Assembly (NCBI GenBank): GCA_017849335.1
Contig: JAFIHP010000304.1
Coordinates: 1 to 8,489 of the forward strand
Source: Actinomycetales bacterium
Lineage (GTDB): Bacteria > Actinomycetota > Actinomycetes > S36-B12
Direction: 5' to 3'
Length of the DNA stretch: 8,489 nucleotides
The translations under genes were made by a program, and so were the position numbers. Under the pieces are notes generated by a model that had not been told where the DNA came from, ran no database searches, and saw only the letters and a program-made list of their open reading frames with translations. This document shows positions 5,492 through 8,489 of the stretch, piece by piece. Each line of letters opens with the position of its first letter. Within the stretch, counting starts at the first letter, position 1.

Positions 5492-7617
5492 GCTGCGGCA
5501 GTGGAGGTGCTACGCGTCGGCGTGCTCGACATCCGGCTGACGAACGCTGCCCAGTCGACTGCCCAGGCTGCGATGACGAAGGCCGAGGCGTCGTCCATCG
5601 TCGACAACCGCAGGCCGTCAAGATCGGCAGACTCCATCCCGTGACCCTCGGCTGCGTGTTGTGGGCGCCCCTCACGGATTGCTGCGGATACCTCGAGCCA
5701 GTGTGCGTCGCTCGCTGTCCGCGTCACGGCCAGCGCGTCTGAGAGCACAGGAATGGCCGGAAGGCACGAGTACCGGGGAGCGAGCGAGGCGGTCACCCGT
5801 CCCGCGGCGACGAGCACGTACGTGGTGGTAGCACGCCGTATCCACGGGTCCAACTCCAATGTGGGTCCCCGCTGGGCACGGGCGAGTTCTATTGTCTCCA
5901 CGGCGCGATCGATCGCTAGAGTCGCAGCGATTCGCGCTCGCTCGAGGTCGTGATCGAATGCCCCGTACGAGCCGATAGCCCCGCCGAGGTAGGCACCCGA
6001 AAGCTCGGTCGCGTCGCCTAGTTCGCGTCGCAACGCCCCTGCCGCCCCGCGGGGCCACATCAAGAGCGCGACGACGAGGGCGACGATGATCCCGACAGCG
6101 ACATCCTCCACCCGTACGAGGGCGAGTCCGCGCGGCACCGGCCAGTCGATGATGCCAATCACAATAAGTACCAGCATCGTGAATGCGGCCTGACCCGCCG
6201 CGAACCCGAGCGCCGAGCCCGACCAGCCGGCGAGGAACATTGCGAGCGGCAGGAGCAGCCACAGCCTCCCCGGCGAGCTGGAGGACGCAACGAGCGTCAG
6301 CACGCCCAGTAGCGCGCCGGCCGCCGTGGCCGCGACGGCTGGTACTGCGAGCTTTCCCGTGGCAGCGGCGTCGAATCTCAGGACGGAAATCGTGCCCAGC
6401 AGGACCCAGAACCCATGGTCCAGGCCCGCAACGTTTACGACCACCACCGCCAGCGTTAGGGCAAGTGCAGTGCGTATGGCGTTTCGAGTCCATGGCGAAC
6501 GCAGGTCCAGTTGTGACCGCAGCACGCGGCGCCACGTGCGGCTGGGTATCGGCGGCTGCCCGTCCAGCGTCTCCAGTCCGCCCGCGTTCGCCACCCGCGC
6601 CCCTTGGGCCATCTGCTGAACGAGCACTGCCGCCATCCGCAGGTCGTTCTGCTCGGACAGCTGCGCGGCGATCCGTGCCGGCTCGCCACCTTCGTGTGTC
6701 CGCGCGAGAACCCACAGGTCCAGGCTCTCGCGGAAGCGGGCACGCTCGTCGTCGAGTTGCTTGGCGGACGGAAGAAAGCGTGGTTCGCGCATGGATCGCG
6801 CCAGGTCCGCGAGCGTCGCGCAGATCGCGCCGGCGAGGGCTTTCTGCTCCGGTGCCCCCGCAGTGGCTGGCGCGCGTGCGCCGCCAAGGAGTCGCCGTGC
6901 GTTGTCCATGTGCGCGACAAGCATGTCGAGCGCCTGGTCATGACGGGTCAGACCGGGCATCCGCGGTCGCTCCCCGCCATACTCACGGTCGAGATTGTCG
7001 GCGCGACGGACCAGCTCGGTGGTCGCCGCCGTTGCCTCAGTGGCGTCCATGTCCAGCCAGGAGGCACGTGCGGCCCGAGCGGCAGCTTCAAACACCTCGG
7101 CTAGCGCCCGGCGGACGCCGGTTTGGCTGTCGCGGGGCAGCAACGCTAGTGCGGTGATTGTGGAGACAACTACAGCACACCACCAGCCGAGCTGATACTG
7201 CGGCAAATCGCCCGGGTCGGGGGCGGAAGTGATCGCGACAACGAAGACGAGCGTAATGGCCGGGGTACCGACCGCAACGCTCCCGCGCAAGAACGCCGCA
7301 AAGCCCAACGCGAAGGTGACCGCCATTGTGACCAGGGCCGCGACCCAGACGTTTCCTGAGGCGGCCCAGCCCACCGTCAACACAACCGAGCCGACCGCGC
7401 CGGTCGTCGCGTACGCGGCAAGACGCTGCCGCAGGCTGCCTGCGAAGTCCGCGCTCACCAGAAGGCCGATCGTGCCCAGCACGGCGAACAGGGCGCCCGG
7501 CGCGTCGTGCAGCACCGATAGTGCCACCATCAGCGCTAGCGAAAGTGCGATTCCCGCTCGGATGCCCCGTCGTACGGCGACGCGGTCGGGGTCCTTGTCG
7601 AGGAAGGCCACGATCAC
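5488..7617 (-). CDS. FUSC-family (aromatic acid exporter-like) inner membrane protein
   Basis: The product has 709 residues with two similar membrane modules, the layout of the FUSC/ArAE family, which includes fusaric acid resistance proteins and the E. coli AaeB and YccS proteins. The first module (about 18-160) has around six hydrophobic segments. A long soluble, mostly helical stretch follows (about 165-370). The second module (about 378-522) opens with the family pattern RNAIRTALALTLAVVV, then HGFWVLLGTISVL and a T-G-K turn. A cytoplasmic-looking tail closes the protein (about 523-709). The start is GTG at 7617; a TAG lies two codons upstream in frame, so the protein cannot be longer. No strong ribosome site is seen. 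The substrate is unknown; export of small aromatic acids is only the family expectation. No membrane-fusion partner gene is visible. The gene is intact. Confidence 0.88.
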   Translation of the reverse strand: MIVAFLDKDPDRVAVRRGIRAGIALSLALMVALSVLHDAPGALFAVLGTIGLLVSADFAGSLRQRLAAYATTGAVGSVVLTVGWAASGNVWVAALVTMAVTFALGFAAFLRGSVAVGTPAITLVFVVAITSAPDPGDLPQYQLGWWCAVVVSTITALALLPRDSQTGVRRALAEVFEAAARAARASWLDMDATEATAATTELVRRADNLDREYGGERPRMPGLTRHDQALDMLVAHMDNARRLLGGARAPATAGAPEQKALAGAICATLADLARSMREPRFLPSAKQLDDERARFRESLDLWVLARTHEGGEPARIAAQLSEQNDLRMAAVLVQQMAQGARVANAGGLETLDGQPPIPSRTWRRVLRSQLDLRSPWTRNAIRTALALTLAVVVVNVAGLDHGFWVLLGTISVLRFDAAATGKLAVPAVAATAAGALLGVLTLVASSSSPGRLWLLLPLAMFLAGWSGSALGFAAGQAAFTMLVLIVIGIIDWPVPRGLALVRVEDVAVGIIVALVVALLMWPRGAAGALRRELGDATELSGAYLGGAIGSYGAFDHDLERARIAATLAIDRAVETIELARAQRGPTLELDPWIRRATTTYVLVAAGRVTASLAPRYSCLPAIPVLSDALAVTRTASDAHWLEVSAAIREGRPQHAAEGHGMESADLDGLRLSTMDDASAFVIAAWAVDWAAFVSRMSSTPTRSTSTAAA

Positions 7618-7765
7618 ACGCTAGAGGACGTCGGCCCCGGCCTCACCCGGGCGCGTTCGTGAGGGGAGCATTTCCTGGCTCACCGGACGGTCTAGCTGGG
7701 CTCCCCACGCTGCGGCAACCGCGACGTTGCGGGAGCGTCGAACGGGTGCGGAGAGCATCCCAGGT
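7618..7765 (-). other. Gap between the dead kinase and the FUSC start
   Basis: This 148-bp stretch separates the likely kinase stop from the FUSC GTG. One kinase frame stays open through it to TAG at 7621-7623, but that tail resembles nothing and is probably not protein. A small inverted repeat GCAAC-(6 nt)-GTTGC lies at 7715-7730. Any FUSC promoter should be here or upstream; I see no convincing -35/-10 pair. Confidence 0.35.
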
Positions 7766-8489
7766 CTACCGGGCCGCGTCTGCGCACCGCGGAAGGGTCG
7801 TCGTGGCGACCAGGCCTCCGCCCGTTCTTGCGCGCAAGGGTGGCTTCCGTGATCCAGGTGGATGACGCTGTCGACGATTGCGAGTCCCAGTCCGTTCCCA
7901 CGATCAACGGTCCCCGCGATACGTCCTGAGCCTAGGTCGAACGGTTCGGTGAGAGTGGAGAAAGCCCGGTCGGTGAGTTCCTCGCCGGCGTTCTCGACGG
8001 TGAGGGCGGTTGTGCTGTCATCGTGCCGGCTGCTGATGTGTAGCGTCCCGCAGGGCTGGATGTGGCGTACGGCGTTGTTCGCGAGATTGAGGACCGTCTG
8101 GCACGGAAGCACCTTGTCGCCGCGGACGGGCACGGACGCCGGGAGGTCGACGGTGACCGTGATGGCAGTTGCCTCGATGGCGGCTTGGTTCTCGCGCATC
8201 GCTGATTCAACGAGCGCGACGTCGAGCATGGTCTGGGTGGTGGCCAAGGAGGTGCGCGGCTCGTGGGAGGCGTTGGAGGAGATCCGCTGGGTGGTGGCGA
8301 GCGATCGGTCGAGCCGCTCGACATCGCGTCGAACGTGTCCGCGAGATCGCGGAGCTCATGGCGGGCACCGGTCAGGCCGATATGGTGATTCGGCGCACCC
8401 GCGCCCGCATGTTGCGCCGCGGCGTTGATCGCCTTCAGCGTTCGGAGTGTCGGACCCGCGATGAGCCAGGCGGAGAACAGTGCAGCCGC
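7766..8489 (-). pseudogene. Sensor histidine kinase broken by at least three frameshifts, 5' end outside window
   Basis: The parts of a HAMP-type sensor kinase can be read in order but in different frames. From the right edge: end of a membrane helix and HAMP domain (AALFSAWLIAGPTLRTL to LADTFDAM). After a one-base loss near 8318-8325 come a linker, VERLDRSLATTQR, and the phosphoacceptor motif NASHEPRTSLATTQTML, where most kinases have SHELRTPL. The ATP-binding domain follows, with N box NLANNAVRH, VENAG, LTEPFDLGS and the G box GNGLGLAIVDSV. Two further shifts (near 7845-7852 and 7818-7828) are needed to read EATLARKN and then GGGLVATTTLPR, ending at TAG 7766-7768. The kinase cannot be made as one protein. 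A partner response regulator gene would be expected beyond the right edge. Confidence 0.82.

Noticed and set aside
5672..7157. Long frames on both strands overlapping the FUSC gene
   Set aside because: Basic, low-complexity shadows; the 709-residue frame has membrane modules and the FUSC pattern.
7621..7765. Kinase C-terminal tail in the last open frame
   Set aside because: Lies beyond the conserved kinase end; produced by the frameshift and similar to nothing recognised.
1..8489. Search for CRISPR repeats, tRNA or rRNA genes and phage genes
   Set aside because: No regularly spaced repeats, cloverleaf candidates or phage structural motifs were noticed by eye.

Overview
The window is high-GC DNA with strong G/C preference at third codon positions, short ATGA-type gene overlaps and actinobacterial-looking proteins. 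I infer a chromosome segment from an actinobacterium; the genus cannot be fixed from what is visible. No CRISPR array, tRNA, rRNA or phage module was seen, and I found no convincing new multi-gene system. What stands out is one intact respiratory operon end followed by about 6 kb of transposon wreckage and gene decay.

Region 1 (2-2371, + strand) is the 3' part of a respiratory nitrate reductase operon: narH (5' end outside the window), narJ and narI, joined by 8-nt and 4-nt overlaps. NarH carries electrons through Fe-S clusters, NarI is the di-haem b membrane anchor that oxidises quinol, and NarJ is the assembly chaperone. narG is expected just upstream. A GC-rich hairpin with a T tract (2415-2449) probably ends the transcript.

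Region 2 (about 2492-4268) is a stack of insertion sequences. The 3' end of an IS256-family transposase gene (- strand) is cut at about 2779 by the left end of an IS21-family element. That element is cut after about 31 codons of istA by an IS3-family element (2925-4268) with both inverted repeats and both ORFs. Only the left parts of the two older elements remain, so the right side has been deleted or rearranged.

Region 3 (4269-5491) has a 242-bp stretch with no assigned gene, an intact TetR-family regulator (+), and, tail to tail with it, a C-terminal amidohydrolase fragment (-) with a frameshift.

Region 4 (5488-8489, - strand) has an intact two-module FUSC/aromatic-acid-exporter-type membrane protein. 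Upstream of it is a sensor histidine kinase gene running off the right edge and broken by at least three frameshifts. The two long genes nar and FUSC are uninterrupted while the amidohydrolase and kinase are broken, which argues for real pseudogenes rather than general sequence error.
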